NCBI GenBank assembly: GCA_948474755.1
Contig: CAOLHI010000397.1
Span: 372,001-436,000 of the forward strand
Source of the DNA: Ctenosaura bakeri
Taxonomy: Eukaryota > Chordata > Lepidosauria > Squamata > Iguanidae
DNA: 64,000 nt
Direction: 5' to 3'
In this document: positions 32,649 through 44,821 of the stretch, piece after piece
How the letters are laid out: each line of letters begins with the position of its first letter
Numbering within the stretch: position 1 is the stretch's first letter
Position numbers and translations under genes: made by a program
Notes under the pieces: model-generated
Seen by the model: the letters and a program-made list of their open reading frames with translations, nothing else
Databases searched by the model: none
Told to the model about the DNA's origin: nothing

Positions 32649-33651
32649 TGTTACCCTGAAAATTGGGTGTATCTTGAGGACACCCAAACAGGCTTCAAAT
32701 TAAGAGAATTAACAGAGAAACTCTAAGCTTGTGAGAGGTCAGGACAAGGGATCTTTAACTCTATGTCTATGGAGTCAGAACCACCAAAAGTCATAGGAAC
32801 AATCTAAAGTAACTTTATTAAAACTAACAGGGAAGATTGCAACACATGTTAACAAATAATCCTACAATCACAGAAGGGCTACAGAAATGAAATTGGAAAT
32901 AAGAGACAGTTGGGAGAGAGGGCATATGGACCTTAGTCTAGGCGTCCTGGAGAAGGAGGAGATTAGCGAAGGCTTGGTGTAAAGCACCAAGGGGAGGCTG
33001 GATCCTGGGGCTGGAAGGCTGGCAGCAGCAAGGTTTCGCGGTGGGTCAGAGACGCGCGTTGCGCTCAGCTCTCAGCAGCGTCTAAGAGGCTTGAGTGGGA
33101 CACCTCGGTAGCAGCGAAATGGGCCCTTGTTCAGTCTGGGAAGCTCTCCAAAGAAGCACAGAAAGTGAGGATTTTTATAGACAATTTCTGTCTTCAGGCT
33201 GTGTATCGGCTATCAAAGTGGCGTTAATGGGCGATGATTGCGGAATATAATGTTAGGCAAATATCACAACCTCTCCTCGGTATTATTTCTCCAGGGAAAG
33301 TCCAGGTACGTGATAGGTTTAAAAATCCAAATTGATAGACTTTGTCTATCCTCGCAAAGTTCATCATCGTGGCTTGGGGCTGAGACAACCTTAATGATTC
33401 AATTTATTAATCAAGGAGAGAGTCTATTGTGGCTGCCTAGAGATACGTGACTTGGAACAATAGGTCATTGTCTTTTAGCCTAAAGGACATTGTCTACGTT
33501 CCCATACAGCAGCAAAGGGCATTGTTGATCTTAAGAATCTAATTCAAAACCAATTTTTACTTGCAACCGGCCTTTGCTAGCCAATATCCAATATGGGGGA
33601 AGTCATGCCAATTTTAGGGGACCTCTCTTAGGGTTACTCTGGGGTGTAACA
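32649..33651 (-). mobile_element. Solo LTR of an endogenous retrovirus, copy D (diverged subfamily)
   Basis: This is a 1003 bp LTR in minus orientation, with TGTTACCCTGAAAATTGG at the left and GGGGTGTAACA at the right. A perfect 4-bp target duplication, CAAT, flanks it (32645-32648 and 33652-33655). It shares terminal motifs and GGGATCTTTAACTCTATGT with copies A-C, but most of its U3 differs. On the minus strand the TATA box is at about 33171-33180 and AATAAA at 32814-32819. The downstream part (32.93-33.16 kb) is locally GC-richer. It is solo, with no internal genes. Confidence 0.92.
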
Positions 33652-33655
33652 CAAT

Positions 33656-35439
33656 AACCCAGGAGAAATTTCTTTTTTCTGCAGCTAGATAGATAGGTGG
33701 CAAAATGTATCCAGTAGCAGCAGCAGTTGATGTCCTTCCCCTTTGGGAATACTTCCAGTATGGAACATGTGTGACATGTGTGAGTATGCCTTTACCTACA
33801 GCACATGTTGTTGCATATGGGGAGTTTTTTCAGGCCTCATGTTACAATTGATGCTTTCTGAAGGTTCACCACCATTCCTAGGAAGGCCTTGCACTTCAGC
33901 TGCCATGGCTTCTACAACAAGGCAGTTCAGGAGACAGAATCCTGATGCTCCATTCTCTGCTGTGCTCCAAAAGGCACAATGGGCCTATTGCATGCTCTCA
34001 CCTTTCTTCTCCCTTCATTTCTGGCTTTTCACTGCAACAGCATTGCACAAGCAGCTCCTCAGATACTTTCAAGCTAAGCCAGGGAGGTCTGGAACCAGCT
34101 GAGAATTGAGAGAATGGAAAGCCCAGGCTTTCAAGCCACTTAACATACAAAGATCAAGCATTCTTCTCCTCCACTGCCATTTACTCTGCAATTTGTCTCT
34201 CTTTCTGCAGATCTGGAGAGCATAGCACTCCCTGAGACTCTAGTCAGCTTCCCAAGACTTGAGAACCCTACTGCTTCCCACTGGAACACAAAAGATCTCC
34301 TTTTGTACTTAGAACTCCAAACCCTACCTTGCCATTTTCCTGTATCCAGTTTGGGGAACCACAGCATCCTGCATGTGACACTTCTTTCCCCAGAGCTGTT
34401 TTCAGGAATATTTGCTGGTCTAGTACTAAGGGTCTGCTATATTAATCAATTCGTATTTTGTTCTACCAACTTCTAATGAAGCAAAACACATCTCATTCAT
34501 GGGCCATCTCTCTCAATTAGCTAATTTCCAAAGTGTGTTGGAAACATCTGTTGTGTGTTCTACACCTTTGTAATGAAGCCATTGGGCACACGTGTACACA
34601 GATCAGTTCATGTGCATGTGTAAATGAAGGGAAAGAGTAACAGAAGCATTTGAAACCTAACTCAGAATGTGTGAATTACTTGTATGCAAGAATGAGGATA
34701 GATTTTCAAAAAGACAATATACTATTCTATTCCCCAGAGCAGATCCTTAGAAAAATTCACCAAGTCTTCTCCAATAAAATGGTATTGCATCTTCCATTAT
34801 TTATATAGATATCTGTCTGATGGCTTTTATTAATTCATGAGAATGTATAGATGTATCACAGGAGGTCCTAAGGAAGGAACAGCATCACAGGGCACTAGCT
34901 CTTGCTAGCTTCTACAGATTACAGTGGAAATGCAAAATGCCCACTTAAAATATATGACTGAGGCGTGAAGTTTATGGGGCAAGAGTGCAGAGGCAAAAAG
35001 GAGAAATGCCTCCCATTGCCACTACTTCCACTCCAGGAAGACTGATTTCTGATTGTTTTCCTGTTGAAAGACCTATTTCTGTCCAGTTGTTCTTTTCACC
35101 CTTCAGTGCTGGCACCTCCTGTGAACTTATGTACTGTACCTCTACTTCTGCACCTTCTCTGTCATGGAAGATGGAGACACCAAGTCTTTCTTTCCTGTCA
35201 TGAAAGGGCCACTAGAGTCACTGCCACTGTGTTCCTTATTTTCCACAGTATCTCCTTCCCTGGAAAGAACTGAAAGAAAGACAAGTGGCTTCCTGGGGTC
35301 CCGACTGGCCAGCAACCCAGGAACATAGCCTGCCCTGGATAAGCCTATACATGCACTTGATAGTCCAGGAAAAGTACACAGCTTTGCCTGGATTCATGAC
35401 TCAAAAACTCATTGGATTTCCCTGTCTCTTTTCTCCCCA
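33656..35439. other. Unrecognised spacer
   Basis: About 1.8 kb. Short frames on both strands (for example 33743-34102) have no recognisable domain, and I see no exon. Confidence 0.4.
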
Positions 35440-36010
35440 AACTCTTTGATTTTCATGCTGCTTTTTAAAAATTAAATATAAAAAGAAAACAAGTCATCAA
35501 ACATCCAAATACAATAGTCCTTATTCTCTCATCAGTACTACATACAATGACTTCCTCCTGACAAGCTTTGGATTACAGTTATATTTTAAATTCTGTATCC
35601 TTTCATTAATTCTATGATTCTACTGTGATTCTACTTCTTTATTTCTACTTCTTTAATTAGTTTTAGTATTTACATATAAGATAATCCTGGTCAGTTTATC
35701 CTTCAGGGCTCACTATCATTATGTCTCCCCAAGTGTTCTTAAGATAAGATATGACTGTATCCCATTCATTTATAAACTTTTCTCCTATTCCTTTTCTTAA
35801 TGATACTGTAAATTTGTCCATATAAACAATTTCTATTAATTTCAAAAACCAGTATTTTTCTGTACGTAAGTGTTTTTTGCTTCCAGTTTTGATCCTATAT
35901 AACTGTAGCAGCTGCGGTCATATATAATGATTTTTCCAAAGCTTTTTTATAGTTCACCTTCAATGATTTGTAGTAGGTAAAATGCAGGTGTCATCTCGAA
36001 ATGATATACT
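35440..36010 (-). mobile_element. Possible LINE 3' region (L1-like), minus strand
   Basis: T-rich plus-strand text such as CCCATTCATTTATAAACTTT, TTTCAAAAACCAGTATTTTT and TAACTGTAGCAGCTGCGGTC resembles the reverse complement of the ORF2 end and 3' UTR of L1-type LINEs often seen in squamates. No frame survives. The assignment is a recollection of pattern, not an alignment. Confidence 0.35.
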
Positions 36011-36864
36011 ACTTTCATGCTGTTTTTGATCCACCCTGAAACTCATTTGGTATGTGTTAATTTGGCCTGGGTTACAAACCCCTTTGTCTTCCTCACTCCA
36101 GAGATGGTTCTTTTCTCTCTTCTCCCACTTTTTCCTTTTCTTACCCTCTACCCTGTTGTTTTTCCATTGACTGGTATGATCCAGTCAATCAGTTTCTGTC
36201 TCTCTTTCTTGGGTCTCCATATTCTGATTCCCTAAAACCAGGTAGTTACATTTGCACGTTATCCAAATTAATCATTAGGCAAGCCACGTAGTAGCACATT
36301 AACATACCCTTCTAACTTCCTACTGAAAAGTACTCCTTTTAAAGTTGTTTTATAGAGAAAAAAAAACCACACAAAGTTTTGTTTTCTTTGATTCTTTGTA
36401 CATGAAGCATGGATGTGCTGGAGAGAGGTACAATCTACATCCAAGGTGTTTTGTACATCTCCCATAACTGCTTTTCATTACTGCCTAGTCCCTTCCCAGA
36501 GTTTCTATGCCTTTAGCTGTTGTTGGAGATAATTAAACAGGTATATTAAAAAGAGCTATTAAACAGATAGCTCTTTCAAGAATGGGGGTTGCAGAATTTT
36601 GGGATCTGGCTGGAGGGATCTTAAGCAGTGTCCAACTGCCCCGAGCCCAATTTTATAATCATAATGTTTAACTGTAGGCCACTTTTCCATGGGGAAGCCA
36701 TGCTAAAAGTACTTACACTAATATTAAACAAAGATTACATACTATAAAGCAATAATTTCAACAAAGAAAAACTCAAGATTTAAATACACTGAACATCTAA
36801 TAATAGCAAGCATATATTAAGATTATACTGTCCAGAAATAATTGACACAGAAGTGTTATTAAGA

Positions 36865-36867
36865 TAC

Positions 36868-36902
<35 letters not shown>

Positions 36903-36920
36903 CAGAGAGGGAGGGAGAGA
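36865..36920. repeat. (GA)n microsatellite
   Basis: ATATATA leads into a GA run and then imperfect GAGACAGAGAGGGAGGG purine repeats. Confidence 0.92.
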
Positions 36921-37368
36921 AATCTGAATATCAGTCTTCATAGCTGGAGTCAACCAGGATTACAACAATACAGAAAAAAAACCTGTATATTCTCAACAAC
37001 ATTTTTAAAAACAAAATGTTATTTGCAGTGATACTGTATAATCACAACGACAGAATTGAGTGATGCCTCTCTAGAATGTCTTTCCTCTGAGAAAGGAACT
37101 GTTTTTTTCCCCCAGAAAAGGTCATCAGCACCAATAGTCTCTGAACATGCACAAAAGGCTTCCCATCTTTGACAAAAAGTTATATTCTTTTTCAAATGCA
37201 GTTGAATAGCACAAGCCTACCCATGTCTACTACTAGAAGAGCTGCCCAAGTTACTTAACATATTTCATGGATAAGATTCATCTTCTTGAAAAACTCCTTT
37301 AAAGTTCAAGCTAAAATCCAAAGCAGATTCATTGCCTTACTGACACCAGCTGCCACTATATGCATTAT
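36921..37368. other. AT-rich spacer
   Basis: Unrecognised sequence up to the GC-rich MITE. Confidence 0.4.
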
Positions 37369-37371
37369 TAT

Positions 37372-37800
37372 GGCCCTTTTTGCACTCAGTTTCTGTTGTG
37401 AGAGGGCCCCTTGAGCATCACGTAAATGGGAGCGGTGGTCCGTACGACGCACTCCCATTCACGCGACGCTCATGAGCCTAAAGCGGGCCACGTGCGCATT
37501 TTTATTTTCGGCTGGGAGCCGAAAATACTGCAGTCGCGCAATGCTCCCGGTGCCCTCACAGACTTACCTGCTGTGCGGTGCGTCAGACGAGCCGGGCCGG
37601 TTGCGCGTCCTCCCCCAGCGCAGCCTATAGCTCCCAGGCTGTGCTGTGGAAGGAAGTGGTGGGGTGCTCGCGCGACGGTCGCGCAACCAGAAAGCGAGCT
37701 GCAGGACAAAGCAGCAGGGAAGCCGTAGCGTTCCTGCTGAGGCTTTTCACGCGAGATGCCCCCCCCCAGCCACGCAAATGGGTAACATGAGAAAACGGCC
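37372..37800. mobile_element. GC-rich MITE related to the palindrome inside the SPIN-type element
   Basis: A 429 bp GC-rich, CpG-rich island in AT-rich DNA, with ends GGCCCTTTTTGCACTCAG and GTAACATGAGAAAACGGCC. It is flanked by a 3-bp duplication, TAT (37369-37371 and 37801-37803). The right two-fifths (GCGCAGCCTATAGCTCCCAG, GGAAGTGGTGGGGTGCTCGC, CAAAGCAGCAGGGAAG, GGGTAACATG) matches the reverse of the left arm of the 6602-6915 palindrome. The left part contains a separate perfect hairpin, TTTTCGGCTGGGAGCCGAAAA (about 37503-37523). Frames across it (up to 100 codons) are a by-product of high GC. A host CpG island is the alternative, but the shared ends argue for a transposon. Confidence 0.78.
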
Positions 37801-37803
37801 TAT

Positions 37804-38355
37804 TTCTTGCTGCTCCAGACTTTGGTCACATTATATTAAGATCTGATATAGGATATACCTTATACCTTATGTACCTTGACGATCCATAATGTTATTAGTG
37901 TGGGTAGTCCCTCCACTGAGGCTGATAGTAACTCTTTTACACATCGTTCTGTTCATAGTTTCTCAGGCCAAGTCATCATGTGGTGGCCAATTGCCTGGTA
38001 AATAGACTCTCTGAGTTTAACTGGGCTTGTCATTGGACAGCAGACATGTAGTCTGTTGACAGAGGCACACTCAGCCATCTTACCAACATGAAAGAACCTG
38101 ACAGAGCTTCTATTTCAGCAGCAAAGTCTTCAAGACTCCAGGGCCAACTCCATGTCATGATGAAGTGGTAAGAGCAGACCTTTGTGGAAGACTAAGGTCC
38201 TTTGAGGATTAAATCCTTGTTCACCTAATACGTTGGTATGCCATCCCTATGCAAAGGATTGAAACTTTAGTTTTAAAGTATCTGTTTCTAAAACTTTTCA
38301 TGTAGAGCTGCCCTTTTGAAGCACCAGGACATACCAGCACTAGAACACAGAGCAT
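37804..38355. other. Unrecognised spacer
   Basis: AT-rich sequence with nothing I can name. Confidence 0.4.
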
Positions 38356-38440
38356 GGAAAAGTTACCTTTTTGGATTACAGTTCCCAGACTGAGAGAGGA
38401 TTCCAACGGGCTAAGGGCGCTGTAATCTATAACTTTTGCT
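38356..38440. mobile_element. Small palindromic MITE
   Basis: Left AAAAGTTACCTTTTTGGATT ACAG and right CTGTAATCTATAACTTTTGC are inverse complements apart from a few bases. They enclose a 40-base centre. No clear target duplication. Confidence 0.6.
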
Positions 38441-39397
38441 TCACTGTCTGCAGTATCTCTCCAGCACAGTTTAGGCAAGGTGTAGAAAAAGAACCTCATA
38501 TTTCTTATTCTAAACTGAAAGTATTGCTAATATAGTATTTTCAGATATCTAGATTGTTTTTTATATCCCAAAATTACATTCCAAAATGCAAGAACATGTA
38601 AATCCAGTGTGCAGTTAATGTAGAAGTATGTCCCATTGAAATCCTTGGGTTTACCTATGAACTACTTCTGTGAGGAATTGCTTCCAAAAAGGCAACTTTC
38701 ACCTGTAGTTGTTGGCACCATAGTGTGGGTCTTAATTCTAAATACTAATCCATTTGAGGCTTTTGGGCTGCATTTCCATTGCTGCCTTTACTCCACAAAA
38801 AAGTAATTATTCCTCACATACATTGTCCCAGTTAGAGCAGTTTTCTTTCCTCTCCTTTCCCTTTCCTTCTGAAGTTGAGAGAACAATTGTACTTGTGGAC
38901 CAGGAGCTATGGTTGCTGACACTTGATCTGTTTATTCCACCTGAAAATCTCTGACCTCTGCATTACCTGTGTAAGAAGAAGAATAGAGTAGTGGAAATAC
39001 ATCGACACAAGATTCTCCCTTTACTTGCAAGACAGCTATAGACAGAGGGAATTTGAATTAGAATGGGCAAGCATGCCCTCTGGGATCCAGCTACAGTTCC
39101 TTCTAGTCTTCTGATTTCAAAGGCAATTGCTCCCTCTCCATCCCGGCCCTGCCTTTCACTGCTGGAGTCCCTGCTTACATTAACCTAGCCATTGACAAAT
39201 GCAACACCATCTCTTCTCTGAGAGTTGGGGGACAGTTAAAAGGTGTTGGGGTGAAGACCTACCATGAGGCAGAGTGAGGCAACTGCCTCAGATGATAGGA
39301 GCTACGGGATACAGTGCAAGGGCAAGTTGTGGAAGGACAGAGATGCACTGGCCACAGAGTCTACCCAGTATCTGACATCCCCCGAAATCTCCTGTTC
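38441..39397. other. Unrecognised spacer
   Basis: Includes a possible decayed palindromic repeat (TAGAAGTATGTCCCATTGAA, about 38620) and nothing else I can name. Confidence 0.4.
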
Positions 39398-39620
39398 ATT
39401 CCTCTTCAGGAATTGGACCTCTCCCAACAAACATGCACAATCACTACCAACAATGACATGTGTCATTGGCCCAATCAGTAATGATCCTAGTTTGTATGAC
39501 TCACATTTATCAGAATCAGGACAAAAAAAATGTTCAAATAAGTATACTTTTGATTTTCTTACCATTACCTTTATATGTCATAAATTTTATTCATTGCATA
39601 ATCATTAGGTCAGTAAAAAG
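39398..39620 (+). repeat. Unclassified dispersed repeat, copy 1
   Basis: This stretch aligns along its length with 47604-47815 in the same orientation. Shared landmarks in order are CATTCC(T/C)CTT, GACATGTGTCATTGGCCCAA / GATGTATGTCATTGACCCAA, TATGACTCACATTTATCAG / CATGACTCATTCTTATCAG, CAGGACAAA, AGTATACTTTTG, ATTACCTTTATA and TCATAAAT. No tRNA boxes, terminal repeats or coding frame are visible. I do not recognise the family. Confidence 0.72.
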
Positions 39621-39825
39621 TCTGGGAATTTTAGTTCAAAGAAGGAACTTTCCCAAACTCCAGAACTGGGAGCATCTTTCTAAGCACTCTGGTTCATTTT
39701 ATGTTGCAAGTTAGGAACCTGTGCAGGATTGTAAGAAGAAAAGATATACAAATAGCATGGATCTTTGTATTGATAGTCATCAAAAATAAATGAGAATGTT
39801 TCTGGTCTGGAAGGTGTGGAAACAT

Positions 39826-40735
39826 TGTTACCCTGATTTCTGGGGTCCCTTGAGGGACACCTCAGTGTGCTCCACGTGATGGGGAATGGAAACTATCCAG
39901 AGCACAAGCAATAGCAATGCAAGAGGCGGGGTAACCTAGCGGGGTCTTTTTACCCAGTTTTTATGGGGTCAGGCCAAGCCAAAAACCAAAACAAATGTCT
40001 AATAAATGATTTTATTAAATATAAGTCTTACGCACTAACGCACTCTCACACACACGCACCCAAGAGCTATTAAGAAGAAAAAGAGAGGAAATTGGACAGC
40101 GGGAGTATTAAAGGGGTGTTGTTGGGGTAATACTGCACCTTGTCCTGAAGCCTGGATCCGAGAAGGCAGCCAAGAAGTGGGACTCAGTACAGAGAGGGCT
40201 GAGGGGATTGCTCAACGAATGGAGTGACAGTCGGGTGGAGTGACCAGGAGTGATCCAAAGAACCGCTCAAAAGTCGGGACTTTTTATAGGGGAAAAAGTA
40301 CCTGGAGGGCTAATCCTTTCCCAGGGAGAACAATGGGAGTTGCAGTAAACACAAAGCTTCACATTGGTAATTTCCTTTGAGTGACAGGATTGCAAGGTGT
40401 TGCCAAAGTCTCAGGATCTTCGGCTGTGTTAGTTTGTGGTGTGACTTCATGTAAATGGTCCATGCCTGATGGAATATTTGCTCAACTTGGGGCAGATACA
40501 CTAATCCTCTCAAGTCAGCGTCTTGGGGCTGAAGACCCTTTGTTTATTGCGGGTTTACAAATCTTGAGGTTTCCTGGGGCTATGTGACTGGGGATTTTAC
40601 TGGCCTGACCTGGTTTTCAGTCTTTGACCATTGCTGCCTGCCTACTTGCCCATCCGGTGACCTCTCAGGCACGTTGAATCATATTTAATATCAGAATTGT
40701 AGACCCCGGGATAGGGCTTCTCTTTTGCAGTGACA
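39826..40735 (-). mobile_element. Solo LTR of an endogenous retrovirus, copy E (diverged subfamily)
   Basis: This is a 910 bp LTR in minus orientation, with TGTTACCCTGATTTCTGG at the left and CAGTGACA at the right. A perfect 4-bp target duplication, ACAT, flanks it (39822-39825 and 40736-40739). On the minus strand the TATA box is at about 40281-40290 and an AATAAA signal at 40011-40016. It shares the TGTTACC terminus and overall layout with copies A-D, but its sequence is distinct. No internal genes adjoin it. Confidence 0.9.
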
Positions 40736-40739
40736 ACAT

Positions 40740-41307
40740 AATCTATGTTTATTTTTTATTTTTATTTTAGGTTGAAAAGTAGCGAATCAATTGGTAGATC
40801 AAGAGAGCCCCATTGTTTCATTTTTATAGTCAATTTTCTGAGGGCAAAGATACTTTTACTTTCAGTATCCACTGTGGTTGCTATTGTGAACCTGACTGTG
40901 GAATAATTGGCTGCATTGTGAGTTATGTTCCCTGACCTAAATGTGAGAGTCAAAGTCTTTCTTGGCTGCCACCACAACAAAGACCATTATTGTGATTAGA
41001 ACCCTGCTACAAAGACGTAAGTACCTTAGCTTTGAGTGCAAAGCCTACTTTTTTATTTGATTTATAACTCTCATCTCTTTCTTTTCTAGCCTTGGTCTCT
41101 TCTCCTCTTAGGAAAGTTGGTACCCTATATGTGGACAGGAGCTCTTATGTAAGTTTCCCTATGGATACAGAAACTATACTGCACACTCCTCAGATCTGCA
41201 TTCCTTAATATGTACACTGGTGCATGCAACTTGTCCTAGTACATACATTTTTGTAGGCAATCTTCTCTAACAGATAAATTTTAATGGGAAGTTTATGTGC
41301 TGATGAC
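40740..41307. other. AT-rich spacer
   Basis: Unrecognised sequence between solo LTR E and the next MITE. Confidence 0.4.
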
Positions 41308-41310
41308 TAA

Positions 41311-41512
41311 GGACATTTCTGCACTACATTGTTATGGTGCTATTATTCTGCTTTCAACATCCTATGGAAAACTGGGGTTTGCAGTTTAGGGAGAGGCATT
41401 TAGACTTCTCAGCCAGCGAGCTCTTTCACCTCAGTAAACTACAAACCCCAGCATTCCCCAGGATGTTGAAAGTCGAATAATAGCACTATAACAGTGTAGT
41501 GTGGAAATGCCC
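41311..41512. mobile_element. Palindromic MITE, GGGCC family, copy 4
   Basis: A 202 bp palindrome with ends GGACATTTCTGCACTACATT and TAGTGTGGAAATGCCC. It has the family centre TTTAGGGAGAGGCATTTAGA...GTAAACTACAAACCCCAGCA. TAA occurs at 41308-41310 and again one base past the right end, so a shifted 3-bp duplication is possible. Confidence 0.88.
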
Positions 41513-41649
41513 ATAATCACAAAATTCAGAAACATGAAGGATAAATAATTATAAATATGTATTTGGTGTAGAATACAGAGGAGAAAAGACAAAAGGTAAT
41601 CTTGTGGAAATACTATAGTGCTGGCCTCAGACATTTTTTTTTGCTGCCT

Positions 41650-42340
41650 ATGGATGATGATGGTGGTGGTAGTGGTGGTGGTGGTGATATTTATTTCTGC
41701 CTTCTTTCCCAGTTTGGGACTCAACATGGCTTGCAACAAATTAAAAAAAAAACTTTAAAAATCCACAAGATGCAAAAGTTAAAATGAGATTAAACAATCA
41801 AACAATTAAAACTAGATTAAAACATATATCATTAAATATGAACACACACCCCAGCACAACAATTAGCAAGATCCAGCACATAATTTTGGTAGGGTTGGCC
41901 TCATTTAGACAATCATCAAATGTCTGTCTAAGCAGAAGTGTCTTTACTTGTCTGCAGGGATGCTGCCAGGCTAACTTCTTTGTGGAGTTCCAGAGCCTGG
42001 TAGCAGCCACTAAAAGACCTTCTCCCATGCTCCACCAAATGCAGGTGGTGGGACAAGGTGGTGTAGGACAGGAAGAAGGGCCTCCTCAGAAGATCTCAAA
42101 GCACAGGATGGTTCGTAAGGGAGAATATCATCCTTCAAGTAACCTGGACGTGAGTCATATGGGGTTTTATAGGCAAAACAAGCACTTTGAATTGTGCCCA
42201 GAAACAGACTGGCATCTACCGAAACTGTTGCAACAAAGGAGTTGTGTGTTCCTTATAGCCAACCCCAGTCAACAATCTAGCTGCAGTTCTTTGGTCCAGG
42301 CGGTTTCCAAACACTCTTCAAAGGTGGCCCCATGAAGTTT
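41650..42340 (+). mobile_element. Reptilian dispersed retroelement-like repeat (unclassified)
   Basis: It starts with a GAT/GGT-rich tract, then TTTCTGCCTTCTTTCCCAGT TTGGGACTCAACATGGC and an A-rich stretch. It continues GGAGTTCCAGAGCCTGGTAG, CAGGAAGAAGGGCCTCCTCA, GGTTCGTAAGGGAGAATATC, TATAGGCAAAACAAGCACTT, TGAATTGTGCCCAGAAACAG and CTGCAGTTCTTTGGTCCAGG. I recall this series as a repeat seen throughout squamate genomes, but I cannot name its family. A 183-codon frame (41784-42335) crosses it by chance and has no domain. Confidence 0.6.
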
Positions 42341-42414
42341 CATTCAACTAGGATGTAAATAAGTCATGTGTCACTGTGACCAGACCTGATGTTTTATACT
42401 TGGCATCCTGTTGT

Positions 42415-42545
42415 AGAGAACTCTAGGAAGGAAACAGATGGCAGATTTGTAGCAAAGAATTCAAACTCCCTTACTGAACTACAAGTCCCAGGATTCCCTA
42501 GAATGGAGCCACAACAGTAGAGGTAGAATAAAACTTCAAATACCT
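42415..42545. repeat. Decayed MITE fragment
   Basis: Contains GAACTACAAGTCCCAGGATT CCCTAGAATGGAGCCA, the core of a palindromic MITE type close to the next element. Boundaries unclear. Confidence 0.45.
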
Positions 42546-42565
42546 GTGTCATATAGATATACTCC

Positions 42566-42831
42566 AAGGGTATGTTTACAGTACATAGCAATACCAGTCT
42601 GATATTATTTTAACTGTCCAGGCTCTGTTGTGAGGAATCCTGTTTTTAGTGAAGTGCTTAGCATTCACTGCTAGAGAGCTCTAGTACTCGGGTTCTTGAG
42701 AATCCATGAGAACGTTCTCACAAACATTTCTAAGCACTCCCCCAGCTACAAAACCCAGGATTCCATAGGATGGAGCCAAAGCAGTTAAGGAGCACTCAAA
42801 TACTGTAACTGCCCAGTGTAGATATAATCGA
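42566..42831. mobile_element. MITE, third family (hAT-like?)
   Basis: Left GGGTATGTTTACAGTACATA and right ACTGCCCAGTGTAGATATAA form rough inverted ends. The centre holds CAAAACCCAGGATTCCATAG GATGGAGCC. It is diverged, and target duplications are not visible. Confidence 0.5.
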
Positions 42832-44340
42832 GATGGCAGACTTCAGATGCAGCTGCTCTGGCTATCCTTTGGAGAAACAGAGAAGTGCATAGAGATTAGA
42901 ATACACGCTACATTTCTTACATGAGCAAATGACTCCTTTGAGTGAAAAATACTAGTCCAAGATAACACGTGTACCAGTTTAATAAATCCAACCGAGCATT
43001 TGAACCTTGAACTGTGGAAGGCAGCTTGCCAGTGTCCTCTAAAGAAAGAAATCTGGTGCAGTCTGTAAAAAAAAACCCCAACAACAAAAAACTCCAATCG
43101 GATAGAATAGATTGCATTTATCTGCACAGCATAGGAGGTGCTTTCAGTACGACCTTGCTGAAAGAGACGGAGAAAAGGTTCAAGGAAATCAACTGCATTA
43201 GGTTACCATTACCATGACAAAGTGCCCAGAAATCTAAGGTTCATTTAGACTGAACATTTTTTTTTGTATGAGACAATAAAGAAGTATACAGTTTCTGACT
43301 CCACTTTGCAGAATTATCTTGTTTGGAGAACCAAAAGCTAACCCTGAACATATATGTGTCTAACCCCACAAGCATACAGCACTCTACACCTGAAACTGGT
43401 TCTTCAGTGAAGGGGGGGGGAATCACACGGAGTGTAACAGTGCAATAGTGTGCATATATACACACTTCAAAGATATTCTAGATCACCCACTCTCCAAGTT
43501 CATTTTTTTAAAAAGTACAAAGCTGTAATCCTATATCACTTACCAAGGGGGGTAGGGGTAAGCCTAATTGAACAATATGGTGATCAGACATATATATGAT
43601 TGAATATATCATATTCCATAGGGCTCCAGTGATTTTTTAAAAAATAATATTTATTGAGAATTTATGAGTCAGTTTAAAAATTTTTTTAGACAGGAATGGA
43701 AGATTATAACCCCCTTTTGGGAAGGTAGATGGGGTAAAATGGCAACAGTTGGTTTCGAAATATAACACTCATGTAGATTAACCTTGATTTTTGTTATGAT
43801 TGGTCAATCTGGTTACATATGACAACGACATTTTGGAGTGTATAATCTACTTATTTGATTTGATGATCAGAATTCATGTTAAAGGGCAAGGAAGATAAAT
43901 ATTGAGTTGTGTAGGTAACAGGAACCAAACAATATTAATACTCACCTCAACAAAAAAAGGGTTTTGGAAGTTACATAGAATGTATGTATGTATGGATATT
44001 ATAACAAGTAGAAATATCTTATTTCGTATTAGAGGTAATCATCAGTATTTTATGTTCCACTCAACTATTAAACAAGTAGAAGCTGATAAGTCTCATAAGT
44101 GTAAAACTATATGTGTTTGTTTGTATGTATGTATATGTTCTTATATGTTTATATATGCTTTTGTATGTATTTTTGTAGAGTGTATAGGTTCCAGTGATTT
44201 TAATAAACATTTCTTCAAGGTAAATTTACATTGAATTGCAGCTTTAACTAGTCACCCTTCTGCTTAAAACCTCTCAGGATGCAGTCCATACAGAGTTTAC
44301 AACTTGCATTTCTGGGAATATCTTTGATGACTTGCACTGA
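42832..44340. other. AT-rich spacer
   Basis: Unrecognised, with G8 at about 43415, poly-T/A runs and a TATG-rich stretch (about 43979-43995 and 44113-44185). No gene. Confidence 0.4.
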
Positions 44341-44355
44341 CAGGTTTGTATTATT

Positions 44356-44391
44356 GGTGTGTGCGTGCATGCATGCATGTGGGGGTGTGTG
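44356..44391. repeat. (TG)n/(CATG)n low-complexity tract
   Basis: Mixed GTGTGCGTGCATGCATGCAT repeat. A pure (TG)10 run follows at 44552-44571. Confidence 0.85.
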
Positions 44392-44551
44392 ATTTGTTTT
44401 TGTATTTCACAGTGCAAAACTTATCTGGCATTAATATAAAATTATATGATATAACCTATGTCAATGGCAAGTAGAAATTTGGATGAATATTCAGAAAAAT
44501 TTGCACAGCGGTTTATTTAAGTCTCAAAGACAGCATGCTTCCTCTGCAGAC

Positions 44552-44571
44552 TGTGTGTGTGTGTGTGTGTG
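44552..44571. repeat. (TG)n microsatellite
   Basis: Ten uninterrupted TG units. Confidence 0.93.
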
Positions 44572-44821
44572 CACATGCATGTCTTCATTTATATGGGTGC
44601 ACATTCACACAGCTGCCTTTAAATTGAGTAAGCTCATTTATACAGGTACACTGCAGTTAACAATATAAATGTGTTGCTGGACATTGTTTAAAAGAAAATT
44701 TGGTATTAAAGGCAGAAGCAGGATGGAAAGATTTTAGGATGGGTTCCTCCACAAAGAACGAGAAGGACAAAGAGGAGGAGAGCACTTCAACCTATGTCAT
44801 AAAAAATGTATTCAAAACTAA

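Noticed and set aside
37426..37790. CpG-island promoter with an overlapping first exon
   Set aside because: The block shares ends and sequence with the palindrome at 6.6-6.9 kb and has a 3-bp flanking duplication, which favours a transposon.
41784..42335. A 183-codon plus-strand frame
   Set aside because: It coincides with a dispersed reptilian repeat and shows no recognisable domain.
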